Shown: positions 22,901-32,509 of the stretch, piece by piece | Position numbering within the stretch: position 1 is the first letter of the stretch | Layout: each line of letters opens with the position of its first letter | DNA from: Azorinus chamasolen | Lineage: Eukaryota; Mollusca; Bivalvia; Cardiida; Solecurtidae | DNA: 64,000 bases | NCBI GenBank assembly: GCA_963576725.1 | Contig: OY755240.1 | Location: 12,702,378 to 12,766,377, forward strand | Direction of reading: 5' to 3' | The notes under the pieces: model-generated | What the model was told of the DNA's origin: nothing | What the model saw: only the letters and a program-made list of their open reading frames with translations | Databases searched by the model: none | Translations under genes and position numbers: made by a program

Positions 22901-24719
22901 ATCATTGATCACCAGCTGGCAAAGTTCTATTACAACATAATATGTAATGAGCCACGCCAAGAAGAGCATATTCTGTTTCATCGCAGGCCATCTGCCGCCA
23001 TGGTGGATCTGGTGTCAGCAGAATCACAGGTACTCGGTGCATCGTATTGATAAAACACGACTTTTACAAACAGTGCAGAGCCAGTTCAGATGGTGTCGGT
23101 AGGAGCCGTCTGATCAGGATATCTCGTGTTTGCTTACGGGATAATATAGTAAAACCTCGATTATCCGAACACTAAAATACGTATTATTATCTATCTTTAA
23201 GACAGGTGGCAGCTTAATGCATGGTGAAAGTCATGCAGAAAGCTCCTCTAGGAGCTTTCTGCATGACTTTCATCATGCATTAAGCAGCCACCTGCCTAAA
23301 AGGGTCTAAATTCGTTTATAACGAAAATTCGAATAATCGAGGTTTTACTGTATATATATCTGATTCTACAGTTTCTGCCAAGGCTAATACAACATGTGTT
23401 CATCTGCCATTATAAAATTAATTATGTCAATATTCCTTACATGAATATCATAATATAAAGAATAATATAGATCTTTTTCCAAGGTTGTCATTTGTTATCA
23501 ATTTGGTACAATTCATACGCAGTAGTAAGAATGGTTAACCCTTGATACTGACACAGAGATGCCTTTTTATATATTTGCAAACAGAGTCGACCCAGATCAG
23601 ACTACGTCTGTAGGAGTGATCTGATCTTGGTCTGCTGAGTTTGCTAATGGAATTATATATATAACTAATTCTACAGTTTCTGTCATAGCCAATTTGTCGA
23701 GATTCAATCTGTTTGCCACCGGTTGATTGTTTCCCCAAAACAGGTTTGCGATTCCTATAACAGTAAAAAGTCAGAACAATAAAAATATGAGCAGATGTTT
23801 TGCAATATATAGGGCTTAAATGTAACAAACTGGACACGTGTGTAATAGATAGGGCCAAATGTAACAATCTGGACACGTGTGTAATAGATACGACCAAATG
23901 TAACAATCTGGACACGTGTGTAATAGATAGGACCAAATGCAACAATCTGGACACGTGTGTAATAGATAGGACCAAATGCAACAATCTGGACACGTGTGTA
24001 ATAGATAGGGCTAAATGTAACAAACTGGACACGTGTGTAACAGATAGGACTAAATGTAACAATCTGGACACGTGTGTAACAGATAGTGCCCAAAAGTAAC
24101 AAAGTGGACACGTGTGTAACAGATAGGGAAACACTGTAACAATCTGGATATGTATGTAACATGGCGCAAATATAACACATTGGCTACGCATTTGACAGAT
24201 AGGGATCAAAAGTAACAAACTGGACATGTATGTAACAGATAGGCACAAATGTAACAACCTGGACATATATGTAACAAATAGACACAAATATAACAAACTG
24301 GACATATATGTAACAGATAGGCACACATGTAACAAACTGGACATGCATGTAACAGATAGACACACATGTAACAAACTGGACATGTATGTAACACATGGGC
24401 ACAAATGTAATACTGGATACGTATGTAAAGTATTGGGCACCTAATTGAATGTAATTCTTGGGGGGGGGGATCCGGCAGCGAACAATTCCGGTTATTGTTA
24501 ATGATGATGACGGATGATGATGACGTCTATGATGATGGCAATGTTTCTTGTTGTTGACGATGATACTGACTGGCTATGATAAACCTGCTGCTACTGCAGA
24601 TTATAATGCTTTTTATGATGATGATGATCATAATAATGATGATGATGATGATGGTAGTGGTGGTGATTGTGGTGAATATGATGATGATGAAGATGAAGAT
24701 GATGATAATGATGATGATG

Positions 24720-24763
<44 letters not shown>

Positions 24764-24785
24764 GATGATGATGATGATGATGATA

Positions 24786-24820
<35 letters not shown>

Positions 24821-27800
24821 ATTTTTTCCCCTAACAGTCACATTTGTGCCCCATCTCCCTTTCTGTTCTACACTTGTCCATACAATTTGTAATTAGCAAT
24901 TGGAGCCCCTGTTATCATCAAATCGATCGTTGTTCTAACTCAGTCGAGATAATTAGACTATCCATGAGCCACAACAAATTGTACATACATGTAAGTGTAC
25001 ATACTGGTAGGCGGGGTACATTTAAACATTATCACAGATCTTTACCCTTTAACCCATTAACCCTTTCCCTGTTCTATGTTTATTACAAATTTCATTACCT
25101 ACTGAATATTCATGGACAAAACAGTTATAATGAAATATGGAAGGTGATACATTGCAGCCATTGTAGAAAGTAAAGAAACCGATCTATCAAATTATACTAG
25201 CAAACAGAGCAGACCCTGATCAGACGGCTCCTCCAGGAGCCGTTTGATCTGGGTTTACTCTGTTTGCAAATGCTTGAAAATACGTTTACATGAGGGAAAG
25301 GGTTAACTCCGTGAAAATCCATGTACCAAATAATGACATCATGAATATCAATTAACTGAAGTCTTATAATGACAAGTGAACACAAGGATATATTTTGCCC
25401 ACAGCAGAATTTGTAGATTCATATATACAGTTGAAATTCGATATCTCGAACTCCTAGGGACCATACAAATGAGTTCGAGATAACAGATGTTCGAGTTATC
25501 CGATTTATAACCTGAGCTTTTGGGTTTCTAATGCAGGTCTAATGTAATGCTGAAAGCTCCTGTAGGAGCTTTCAGCATTACTTTCGACCTGCATTAGGCT
25601 GCCACGTGTGTTTCTTGGTGTATGTGCACTGTGCAGTGATACACATTTTAGAACAATTCTGTATTGTAAGTTCTGTTATCCCGAGGTTCGAGTTATCCCG
25701 AAGTTCGATATATCGAAGTTCAACTGTTTATTATTCAATTAACAAATACCATAGACCCTGATTAGACAGATCCTACATGCTCTATCTGATCTGGGTCTAT
25801 TCTGTTTGCAGAGACTTTAAAAGGTGCACTTATCATATGGAGTAAAGGGTTATTAACCCTTCGTACCCTGAATATTCAAAGTGGAATAGTCCACCAGTGT
25901 TTAACTGTAAAGTCCATTCAGTATGAAAGGCTTAAATGTGATAGAGAATTTTGCATGACAAACAGTGTAAACCCTGATCACAGAGCTCTTCTAAAAAGTC
26001 TTTACATCTGGTTCATGACTTTTCGCAAATTTCAACACACTCGTTTGGCCACAATCAAATATTTATATCATTTATCACAAACGGACATACGTACATGTAC
26101 GTATCTATCAAGTTATCAAAGTTTCATTGACCCAACTCTGGCCAAACTGTTTGGATAATTAGCGATGACAAATACAAACAATTTTAGATACAACTGAAAC
26201 TCCGGGTAGCTCAGGGACACTTCACACCGCTTGATAAGTTTGATAAGTACTGTGGTTAACCATGTCCGTGTTTATTCCAAATTTCAATACCGTCCGAGTA
26301 TTCATGGACAAAATACAGGTACAGTAGAACCCCTCTAATGCGACCACTTAATGAATAAACATGGTTGTCTTTATAAGCAGGCGGTTGCTTAATCCAGGGC
26401 AAAAGAAATACAGAAAGCTCCTCTAGGAGCTTTCTGTATTACTTTTGTCCTGCATTAAGCTACCACCTGCATCTAGCACCCATAATTATACCTCTTTCAG
26501 GTGGTCGCATTAGTGGGTTTTACTGTAGTTATAGTCAGGAATCAGGTATGGAGGGTGGAACATTGTAGCCATTTCCGAAACTAAAGACACAGATACAATA
26601 AAACCCCTCTAATGCGACCACCAAAAAAAGGGGCATAATTCTGGGTTGCAGAGGCAGGTGGTAGCTTAAAGCGGCACGAAAGTTATGCAGAAAGCTCCTA
26701 TAGGAGCTTTGGGCATAGCTTATGTTCTGCATTAATCAACCACCTGCTTATGAACACAGCTATGTTTGTTCATTAAGTGGTCGCATTAGAGGGATTCTAC
26801 TGTATATCCAATTACATTAGCAAATAGAGCAGACCCTCATTAGACGGCTCCTATAGGAGCCGTCTGATCTGGGTCTACTCTGTTTGCAGATGCGTGAAAA
26901 TACATTCATATGAAGGAAAGACTTAACCATTTACTCCATAAGTACGTATATACACGCCTATACAAACAGAGTAGACCCAGATCAGACGGCTTCTGTAGGA
27001 TATGGGTCTGCTCTGTTTGCTTATGAAATAACAGAGACCTGACTCTATAGTTTCAGCAATGACCAAAGCATGCGTATGCGCCGTAATAAAAATAATATAA
27101 TATTCATGATTTTATTATAAATATTCTTTGAGAAAAGTTTCAAAACGCAGAGGTGGGAAGAAATATTAACAAATCGCCACACATTGTGATATTGAAAGGT
27201 AAATAATAATCGCTTCCACTGCTGGACTGTATGGGGCCTATATATCATTCATTCTGGCACTTGAAAACAATTCAGAAAAAAATTAAACGCCATTGGACAA
27301 CTACTTATTGTCCATCTTTACAATACATGTAGATTTTTTCACGTAACAACTCCTAAATTGCGAATTTTAGATTTAAAAAACAAACAAACAGCGAAATATC
27401 AACATTCTGACTGAACTCGCCAAATACCCTGCAAGCAGACGACATTTTCAGTTTGCCGAGAGGCGCTAGCCTTTATTATGTCGCCCAACTTTTCTCCAAT
27501 TTTTAAATTGTGTCATGTTTACCTTACATTTTGAGAGGATTTATGTCACGTTCCAAACAGAACGGATCATTAGCAGATGACATAATCAGACGTGATCTTG
27601 ATCTAGAATGTATTAGCATATTAAACCCAAGTTAAATGTAATGAAACTTACATTTAACACTCTAACTAGATGTCATCTGCTTCAATTCTAGAAGTATATT
27701 TAAGTCGCAGATCTTGTCAGAATGTCAATCAGTGTTGATCCTGATGAGACGTCGAGTTACTCGGTAGCTCATCTGGACCCCGCTGTTTTCAAATGTATAG

Positions 27801-27913
27801 CAGATCCACATGCAAAGGATTAAAAGCTCTAACACCTTACTGTTACCGTGACTGTGGTTTAAAGTTAATCTAAGTAAACTTAGACCTACCTCGTTTCCGC
27901 AACAGTTTCCCAT
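17094..27913 (-). CDS. unrecognised five-exon protein with an N-terminal acylation signal
   Basis: Exons in coding order: 27913-27890, 22610-22478, 20197-20124, 19708-19564, 17509-17094. All have AG/GT borders; phases fit exactly and give 263 residues. The ATG at 27913 has A at -3 and G at +4. The start MGNCCGNE offers Gly2 for N-myristoylation and Cys4/Cys5 for palmitoylation; EEQKPLL follows and fits an acidic dileucine sorting motif. Residues about 9-53 look disordered. The rest (from ETSIELITAL) looks helical, with charged heptad-like stretches such as FRSLEEDTHKFKEF, and ends EGFFDEE. The layout recalls small lipid-anchored scaffolds such as LAMTOR1, but I see no homology and assign no function. 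The 5.3-kb first intron could hide another exon. The mariner and many MITEs sit in its introns. Confidence 0.72.
17548..17655. mobile_element. left half of a family C MITE
   Basis: CTCTATTAACCGGACGTTC, then AGTGTCAGCTTAATGCAGAG to GCAGAAAGCTTACC, where it stops two bases before the next family C copy. Confidence 0.5.
17660..17859. mobile_element. Tigger-like MITE, family C (TATAACGGCCA ends)
   Basis: CAGTAAAACCTCTCTATAAC and its inverse, flanked by TA (17658-17659, 17860-17861). The centre is CGCTCATATAGGAGCG, one base off the shared core. Confidence 0.85.
18032..19372 (+). mobile_element. mariner element with TA duplication
   Basis: Terminal inverted repeats of about 27 bp, starting CGAGGGGTGTTCCATAAATA at the left and ending GGAACACCCCTCG at the right, are flanked by TA (18030-18031, 19373-19374). 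At 1341 bp it has the usual length of a full mariner. It lies in the last intron of the MGNCC gene, opposite in orientation. Confidence 0.95.
18222..19305 (+). pseudogene. mariner transposase (DD34D), frameshifted
   Basis: The N-terminal half (18222 on) has the paired helix-turn-helix DNA-binding region, including HRTVCRWVAKF and the linker AARPGRPATTT. The catalytic half shows VTGDETWVYYF (first Asp), LLHDNAPAHKA (second Asp) and SPDLAPCDYFLFP (third Asp, 34 residues after the second), the mariner DD34D signature. The frame is broken at least three times: the A-run at 18625-18632, GG at 18691-18692 and the T-run at 18843-18848. It encodes a cut-and-paste enzyme but cannot be active as read. 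A G-run of about ten bases at 18334-18343 in the DNA-binding part may itself be unreliable. Confidence 0.9.
19861..19924. repeat. GA dinucleotide microsatellite
   Basis: About 30 GA units in intron 3 of the MGNCC gene. Reading frames of Arg/Glu or Ser/Leu through it are artefacts. Confidence 0.95.
20200..21085. other. intronic, no feature beyond short repeats
   Basis: Only loose repeats of ATAAACTTTAGTATCTTT at about 20250-20440 and alternating TACATGTATA are visible. No exon recognised. Confidence 0.4.
21089..21338. mobile_element. TTAA-flanked MITE, family E
   Basis: TTAACCCTTCACTTGCTGAA to TAGCAAGCGAAGGATTAA. Dyad GAGACAGCCTCTGCAGGAGC / GTCTCATC near 21265. The same family recurs inverted at 52502-52743. 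Confidence 0.8.
21425..21705. mobile_element. chimera of a family A2 left part and a family C right part
   Basis: GACCCTGATCAGAAAGCCCC (A2 core) switches near 21530 to GTAGGAGCTTTCAGCATTAC and runs to a Tigger-like right end, CGATATATCGAAGTTCAACTG. The matching left Tigger end is missing. Confidence 0.5.
21886..22385. repeat. 37-bp satellite amplified from one arm of a Tigger-like MITE
   Basis: Begins with a family C-like left end (CAATAAAACCTCTTTAAAGT) and then repeats about 12 times a unit containing GATCGTAGGTCAATGGGACAGG and TGGTAGTGTAATGCA. Some units are shortened. GGTGGTAGTGTAATGCAG is the standard inner arm of family C. The array stops at a half core, AACAGAGCTTATTCTGCGTT. Reading frames through it are artefacts. 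Confidence 0.8.
22616..23040. other. intronic, no exon recognised
   Basis: Holds an inverted pair GATGCACAAT / ATTGTGCATC (about 22680 and 22721). A perfect Kozak-context ATG occurs at 23002 on + but no downstream exon could be linked to it. Confidence 0.35.
23046..23460. mobile_element. family A2 MITE split by a Tigger-like MITE
   Basis: The A2 core (TCAGATGGTGTCGGTAGGAGCC) lies at about 23085-23110 and the AT-rich right arm resumes at 23351 (TATCTGATTCTACAGTTTCTG). The Tigger-like copy separates them. Confidence 0.65.
23147..23350. mobile_element. Tigger-like MITE, family C (TCGATTATCCGAAC ends)
   Basis: AGTAAAACCTCGATTATCCG and its inverse CGAATAATCGAGGTTTTACTG are typical pogo/Tigger termini, with TA beside them. 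The inner palindrome is centred on GCTCCTCTAGGAGC near 23249. Confidence 0.85.
23531..23700. mobile_element. family A/A2 MITE fragment
   Basis: GGTTAACCCTTGATACTGAC, then the core GACCCAGATCAGACTACG / GTGATCTGATCTTGGTC, then TTCTACAGTTTCTGTCATAG. The end is lost next to the 39-bp satellite. Confidence 0.55.
23812..24430. repeat. 39-bp satellite in the first intron of the MGNCC gene
   Basis: About 15 copies of a 39-bp unit: AACAATCTGGACACGTGTGT, AATAGATAGGA and CCAAATGT. Because 39 is a multiple of three, all frames stay open and give repetitive reading frames on both strands; none has coding features beyond that. The downstream half has diverged to GACATATATGTAACAGATAGGC. Confidence 0.9.
24497..24823. 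repeat. GAT/ATT trinucleotide microsatellite
   Basis: GATGAT tracts switch to about 17 TTA units (24721-24763) and back to GAT units. It gives poly-Ile, poly-Met and poly-Asp frames that are not genes. Confidence 0.95.
25057..25306. mobile_element. TTAA-flanked MITE, family A, inverted
   Basis: TTAACCCTTTCCCTGTTCTA at 25057 and GAGGGAAAGGGTTAA at 25306. Centre GGCTCCTCCAGGAGCC near 25233. Confidence 0.85.
25303..25858. mobile_element. family A2 MITE split by a Tigger-like MITE
   Basis: Shares TTAA 25303-25306 with the preceding A element. The A2 left arm runs to 25427 and the right half with core (GATTAGACAGATCC) runs 25727-25858, ending GGAGTAAAGGGTTATTAA. Confidence 0.75.
25428..25726. 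mobile_element. Tigger-like MITE, family C (TCGATATCTCGAAC ends)
   Basis: CAGTTGAAATTCGATATCTC and CGATATATCGAAGTTCAACTG. The inner palindrome is GCTCCTGTAGGAGC flanked by AATGCTGAAA / TTTCAGCATT near 25562. TA precedes it. Confidence 0.8.
25855..26040. mobile_element. family K MITE, right side truncated
   Basis: TTAACCCTTCGTACCCTGAA, followed by GACAAACAGTGTAAACCCTG. It abuts the end of the preceding A2 element, continuing a chain of elements. Confidence 0.5.
26322..26525. mobile_element. Tigger-like MITE, family C (ATGCGACCAC ends), nested
   Basis: CAGTAGAACCCCTCTAATGC and its inverse, TA at 26320-26321 and 26526-26527, centre GCTCCTCTAGGAGC near 26423. Confidence 0.85.
26596..26802. mobile_element. 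Tigger-like MITE, family C (ATGCGACCAC ends), nested
   Basis: CAATAAAACCCCTCTAATGC and its inverse, TA at 26594-26595 and 26803-26804, centre GCTCCTATAGGAGC near 26702. Confidence 0.85.
26926..27125. mobile_element. family A2 MITE, inverted, sharing TTAA with the preceding element
   Basis: CTTAACCATTTACTCCATAA, then GACCCAGATCAGACGGCTTC / GATATGGGTCTGCTCTG with a shortened centre, then an AT-rich CATGATTTTATTATAAATATTC arm. Confidence 0.6.
27126..27889. other. intronic sequence next to exon 1 of the MGNCC gene
   Basis: No transposon ends or exons recognised; an inverted pair at about 27552 / 27647 (TAGCAGATGACA / TGTCATCTGCT) is the only structure. 27725-27810 has a worn family E/I-like dyad (GATGAGACGTCGAGTTACTC). 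Confidence 0.4.
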
Positions 27914-28514
27914 CCTTAAGTGTCTTATGTAGACTTTTCTACCGCATAGCAGTTTAAAGATCTCACCGTGATGAATCAAGACTTGTCTCAAGCGTTATAA
28001 ATCTGTACATGAGGAATATCTAGTCACATGCCGAATATATACATGTCATACAAGATAAACAATGTTCTAAATTTATCTAACATAAACCGGAAGTAGATAA
28101 ATCAAAACGAAACTAGAAAACATAAGTATCATTAATTTAAAGATATGGAACATGTGTTTTACAAGTTTTATCTATTCCTTATTCTTCGCTCTACATGAAC
28201 CCATTAATTCCCATACTGTTCAATGAAATCAACTCGCCCAGATCTTACTTTAGAGCCCGTCCATTTTCCATATGGGGTGGCACAGCTAACAATATCTTCT
28301 GGAATAAGTCATTGGCAATCACATTGATGGATTCAGCAAACAGGCACGGAGCCCTCTTATCAGAATCTGCACTGACAACACAGACCCGGATTAGAAGGAT
28401 CCTTTAGGAACCATATGCTCTGGGTCTACATGGTTTGCATGTATCCCTTTAAGGGACACCAGTTTGGGCACTAATGGTTAACCCTTTACCTCGTAGAGGT
28501 GACTATTGACGCCG
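27914..28514. other. upstream region of the MGNCC gene
   Basis: Holds the presumed 5' UTR and promoter on the - strand; no clear TATA box. 28300-28490 has an eroded A-type dyad (CCGGATTAGAAGGATCC). No other gene seen. Confidence 0.35.
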
Positions 28515-28726
28515 TTAACCCTTTCGGGCTAAATTTCTAAATGTCGTCTGCAAACCAATTTTGTTAAATAATTCGGTAAAACGAGGAAATGAGATGAATT
28601 AATGCAAACTTCAAAGGAATAACGCACATATATAGAAATAGAGTTTGAGACAAAAAGTGGCGTCTGATCTGGGACTGCACTATTTGTCGTGGTGCATTTT
28701 TGCGACATTGCCGGTGAAAGGGTTAA
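28515..28726. mobile_element. TTAA-flanked MITE, family H
   Basis: TTAACCCTTTCGGGCTAAAT to GCCGGTGAAAGGGTTAA. The second copy, inverted, is at 44291-44517; both carry GGCGTCTGATC(A/T)GGGAC and a TATATAGAAATAGAG segment. Confidence 0.8.
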
Positions 28727-29182
28727 TGTAAATAGAATGGATCCCTGATCATACGGCTCCGACAGGACATGTCTGACCAGGGTCTGCTCTGTTAATTTAT
28801 TGTCTTTTAGTCCTGTATAGAAGCTGACCTGACCTGATGAATATTAATGAATAGTTTCTTCATAATTAAAGAGATAAAATTCTAGCAGCCACCCTTTTCA
28901 AAGAGAAAATGCTTCATTTTGGCCCTGTATCTCATAGATATACATTTTCATGTCTTTGCAAACAGCGTAGACGCAGATAAGATGGCTCCTGTAAGAACCG
29001 TCTGATCAGGATAAACAATATGTGTTCTGTTCGCTTACAGAATAATATAAATATTATTCACTGACTAATCACTGTCACTAGATCGAAAAAGACTATACAA
29101 TGTAGTTCTATACATTAGATATATTATATTAATACTGTATCACTTCTATATGATATGAGACTCAGAGTTATTTATAGAAGTA

Positions 29183-29392
29183 CAGCAAAACCTCTCTATA
29201 ACGGCCACTAAATTTCATCAAGTACATGTATATTGTGCTAAAGGCAAGTGGCTGCTTAAAGCAAGGTGAAAGTAAAACAGAATGCTCCCATAGGAGCGTT
29301 CTATTTTACTTTCACCTTGCTTTAAGCAGCCACCTGCCCTAAATACCAACTAATTAACACTATTTAGTGGTCATTGTAGAGAGGTTTTACTG
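29183..29392. mobile_element. Tigger-like MITE, family C (TATAACGGCCAC ends), copy 1
   Basis: CAGCAAAACCTCTCTATAAC and the inverse GAGAGGTTTTACTG, centre GCTCCCATAGGAGC near 29290. Duplicated with its surroundings. Confidence 0.8.
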
Positions 29393-29798
29393 TTTAGTCT
29401 GTTTCGATGTAGCGACAGTGATATTATTCTGCAGCTTCTGTCCATGCCAGATAGTCCTGTGTCACATGTCATTAAAAAAAAAAGATTCGTAAAAACCAGT
29501 ATGTTAGGTGACACTATTCTTACATGAATATACATGAACATGAGATAAAGACTTATCCCTATTGGATGCCTTTGCCAACAGCGTAGACGCAGATAAGATG
29601 GCTCCTGTAAGAACCGTCTGATCAGGATAACCAATATGTGTTCTGTTCGCTTACAGAATAATATAAATATTATTCACTGACTAATCACTGTCACTAGATC
29701 GAAAAAGACTATACAATGTAGTTCTATACATTAGATATATTATATTAATACTGTATCACTTCTATATGATATGAGACTCAGAGTTATTTATAGAAGTA

Positions 29799-30007
29799 CA
29801 GCAAAACCTCTCTATAACGGCCACTAAATTTCATCAAGTACATGTATGTTGTGCTAAAGGCAGGTGGCTGCTTAAAGCAAGGTGAAAGTAAAACAGAATG
29901 CTCCCATAGGAGCGTTCTGTTTTACATTAACCTTGCTTTAAGCAGTCACCTGCCCTAAATACCAACTAATTAACACAATTTAGTGGTCATTATAGAGAGG
30001 TTTACTG
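29799..30007. mobile_element. Tigger-like MITE, family C (TATAACGGCCAC ends), copy 2
   Basis: Same termini and centre as copy 1. It arose by the tandem duplication, not by a second transposition. Confidence 0.8.
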
Positions 30008-30180
30008 TTTAGTCTGTTTCGATGTAGCGCCAGTGATATTATTCTGCAGCTTCTGTCCTTGCCAGATAGTCCTGTGTCACATGTCATTTTAAAAGAAAAG
30101 ATTCGTAAAAACCAGTATGTTAGGTGACACTATTCTTACATGAATATACATGTACATGATATAAAGACTTATCCCTATTG

Positions 30181-30606
30181 GTTATTCATGTAAGACATCG
30201 TGACATCATTAATATTTATCAGTTGATTTTTTTATACTAGCATGTGTACATGTATGATATTTTGGTATTGGTTGAAAATGTAGATTCCGGTCTATTATAA
30301 GTCCATAAGCAAACAGAACAGATCCTGATCAGAAGGCTCCTATAAAAGCCTTATGATCTGGGACTACTCTGTTTGCAAATGTTTGAAAATGTGTGTGTAT
30401 AGGGTTCACCCATTTCCTCCTACTTACGCCTCAAGCCTATGTAAAAGTCACAATTTGAAACCATTGTGATAAATGCTGTATTTATCACAGTGGTTTCAAA
30501 ACTACACAATTCTGAAATGTTTCCTTTTCTCTATTAAATGCTCCTACTCGGTAAATTTATTCATATAGGTTGGATCTATAAACTAGTCAAGAAGGGAATG
30601 GGTTAA
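30181..30606. mobile_element. family A2 MITE followed by a family B MITE with a deleted centre
   Basis: A2 runs from GGTTATTCATGTAAGACATC to GTGTATAGGGTT, with core GAAGGCTCCTATAAAAGCC near 30340. B runs from CACCCATTTCCTCCTACTTA to GGGAATGGGTTAA (30606). Its centre is reduced to GATAAATGCTGTATTTATC. Confidence 0.65.
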
Positions 30607-31121
30607 TGTACACGTCAGTTGTACGTGACAGTATGATAGCCACAACAAATGAAATACCGATTTTTTTCGACCATTATCCTTTCAATATAGTTTCTTTATT
30701 TTAACCTTTTACTGCATGCATATTCATGTAAGATGCCACCATGGATATTAATTACATTAAGTGTTGTAGTAGGACGTGGACACAGAAGGGTTTGGCCATG
30801 ACAGACACCGTAGAATCATATCTATATTACACCAGAAATGGAGTAAAGCAGGGCTTTTTCTCTCTTAATTGGGAAGGGACCTTAGCCTGCTGATTTTGGG
30901 AAGAATTATCGCTAAAAATGCTGGTTTGGGAAACAAAAAAAGCTGGTGTAAGTTTGGATTTTTGGGAAAACTGCATGATTTTAAAGAAATTTTCAATTGG
31001 GAAGGGGCCTTTTATAGGCCTCTGTTATAGAAGGCGAAAAAACCCTGTAAAGGGTTAAATATTTGCTTTCAATTTGTTTGATCGATACACCTTTGCTATG
31101 TATGATCAATATGTCTCATTT
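30607..31121. other. intergenic with A2 left arm and an inverted GGGAAGGG(A/G)CCTT pair
   Basis: 30700-30830 is an A2 left arm (TTTTACTGCATGCATATTCATG). 30860-31040 is a different small fold: TTGGGAAGGGACCTTAG and AATTGGGAAGGGGCCTTTTATAGGCC with TGATTTTGGGAA / TTTTTGGGAAAAC between. No gene. Confidence 0.4.
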
Positions 31122-31331
31122 TTTTTAGATACATCCTCTTTGAATAAATATATACCGAAAAGGAGCATTAACTAGAGAAAAGGAAAATTGAGAATTCCGT
31201 AGTTTGAAACCATTGTGATAAATAGAGCATTTGCTCCTGTTGGAGCAAATGCTCTATTTATTACAATGGTTTTCACACAGTGACTTTTACAGAGTCGTCA
31301 AAAGTCGTCAATATGAGGGAATGGGTTGATT
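31122..31331. mobile_element. family B MITE, ends worn
   Basis: GATACATCCTCTTTGAATAA, CATTGTGATAAATAGAGCAT palindrome around GCTCCTGTTGGAGC near 31241, end GAGGGAATGGGTTGA. Confidence 0.7.
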
Positions 31332-31574
31332 GTGGAGTAAAAAGTTAGAATAGAAAAGAAGGGACATGTACATGTAGTGCAATGACAAACAGTACAGACT
31401 CAGATCGGTAATGTATAAGCAGGAACTGTCTTATCTGTGTCTGCAAATACGTGAAAACGTGAATACCAGGTAAAATGTTTAAAGGTTTATCACCAACAAT
31501 AGATACATGTACTTGAAACAAACATTGGACAGCTCTTGCATGTTTGTGGGCGTTGACAATGACACAGGAATGGT

Positions 31575-31800
31575 ATATTAATCATCCCCTTCGTGTAAAT
31601 GCCTTTTCATGCTTTTGCAAACAGAGTCGACCCAGATTAGACGGCTCCTATAGAAGCCGTCTGACCAGGATCTGCTATAACTGCTTATAGAATTACGTAA
31701 ATATGGTTCTTCAATAGCTGCAATGGCCAAAAGATCATGTATGCATGTCATTGTCATTCAAATATATATATTAGCTATTCAGTGATGTCTTTTGTTTTAC
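31575..31800. mobile_element. family A/A2 MITE, worn
   Basis: ATTAATCATCCCCTTCGTGT, core GACGGCTCCTATAGAAGCCG near 31650, AT-rich right arm without TTAA. Confidence 0.5.
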
Positions 31801-32509
31801 ACAATGAGTTTTTCTCAAGGAGGAGCAGTTCACCTTGTTATTTATTGGAATACATTCACTGAGCTTGTATACACGTACATACATTTATATCATTTATCTT
31901 CCTGATTACTTAAACTTAACATTGAACATGCTAACGGTGGGTTTCCAATATGTGCAAACTATTAAACGCCGAGTAACTCGGCCTCTCTGCGGAATCCAAA
32001 GAAAAATGAAAACACCCAGTAACACGTGCATCTTTATAGAAACGGGATCCAAAATTCTTTTGACACTGGATATAACGGGGGAAATGAATGAGAAGTGAAA
32101 CAGACAGACGACAATTACTCAGCATTGAAACAGGTACATTCCTGTCTTATCTACAGCTGAGACTCAACAGTTACATGTATTCATTTATTGAACACAGTAG
32201 TCTTAAAAACAGGTGGTTACTTAATGCATGAAAAAGGTAAGGAGCTTTCTGTATTACTTTTGCCGTGCATTAAGCTACAGCCTACCTGACAGACCCATAA
32301 TAAGACATGTGTCTGGTTGCCTTTTAAGACAGGTTGTACTGCATATAATAGTATTTTTACCTGCACGATTACATATCAGGAAGTCACGTGACTGCAATTG
32401 GCTTGGCCACTGCTACCAACGATAACACAATTTTAAACAAGTCATTGTGTAATATGTACGTGTAAGGAAGACTGTCTAATATAAAATGTGAATGTGGTAG
32501 ATTTTAACG
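31801..32509. other. upstream region of the B-box gene, with a degenerate family C copy
   Basis: 32180-32345 has the family C layout (AACAGGTGGTTACTTAATGC, GGAGCTTTCTGTATTACTTT) with mutated ends. The start codon at 32510 follows TTTTAACG. No convincing TATA element. The reading frame 31835-32098 has no recognisable domain. Confidence 0.4.

Larger units (their letters stand above)
26252..26930. mobile_element. family A MITE carrying two nested Tigger-like MITEs
   Basis: Family A pieces lie at 26252-26321 (GGTTAACCATGTCCGTGTTT), 26526-26595 (GGAGGGTGGAACATTGTAGC) and 26803-26930 (core GGCTCCTATAGGAGCC near 26857, end GAAGGAAAGACTTAA). In order they rebuild one A element. Confidence 0.85.
28960..30181. 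repeat. direct tandem duplication of about 610 bp
   Basis: 28960-29572 and 29573-30181 are near-identical, beginning at CAACAGCGTAGACGCAGATA and ending at AGACTTATCCCTATTGG. Differences are few substitutions and small A-run indels. Each copy has an A2 core part and one complete Tigger-like MITE. Confidence 0.9.

Noticed and set aside
22994..23029. Candidate first exon on + (GCCGCCATGG, then CAG|GTACTC)
   Set aside because: Perfect start context and a donor-like end, but no downstream + strand exon could be connected; it is inside the intron of a - strand gene.
23535..24444. Long repetitive reading frame on - and several on +
   Set aside because: The 39-bp period keeps all frames open; both strands show similar frames and no domain or splice context.
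24527..24896. Poly-Ile, poly-Met and poly-Asp reading frames
   Set aside because: They read through the GAT/ATT microsatellite; no coding features.
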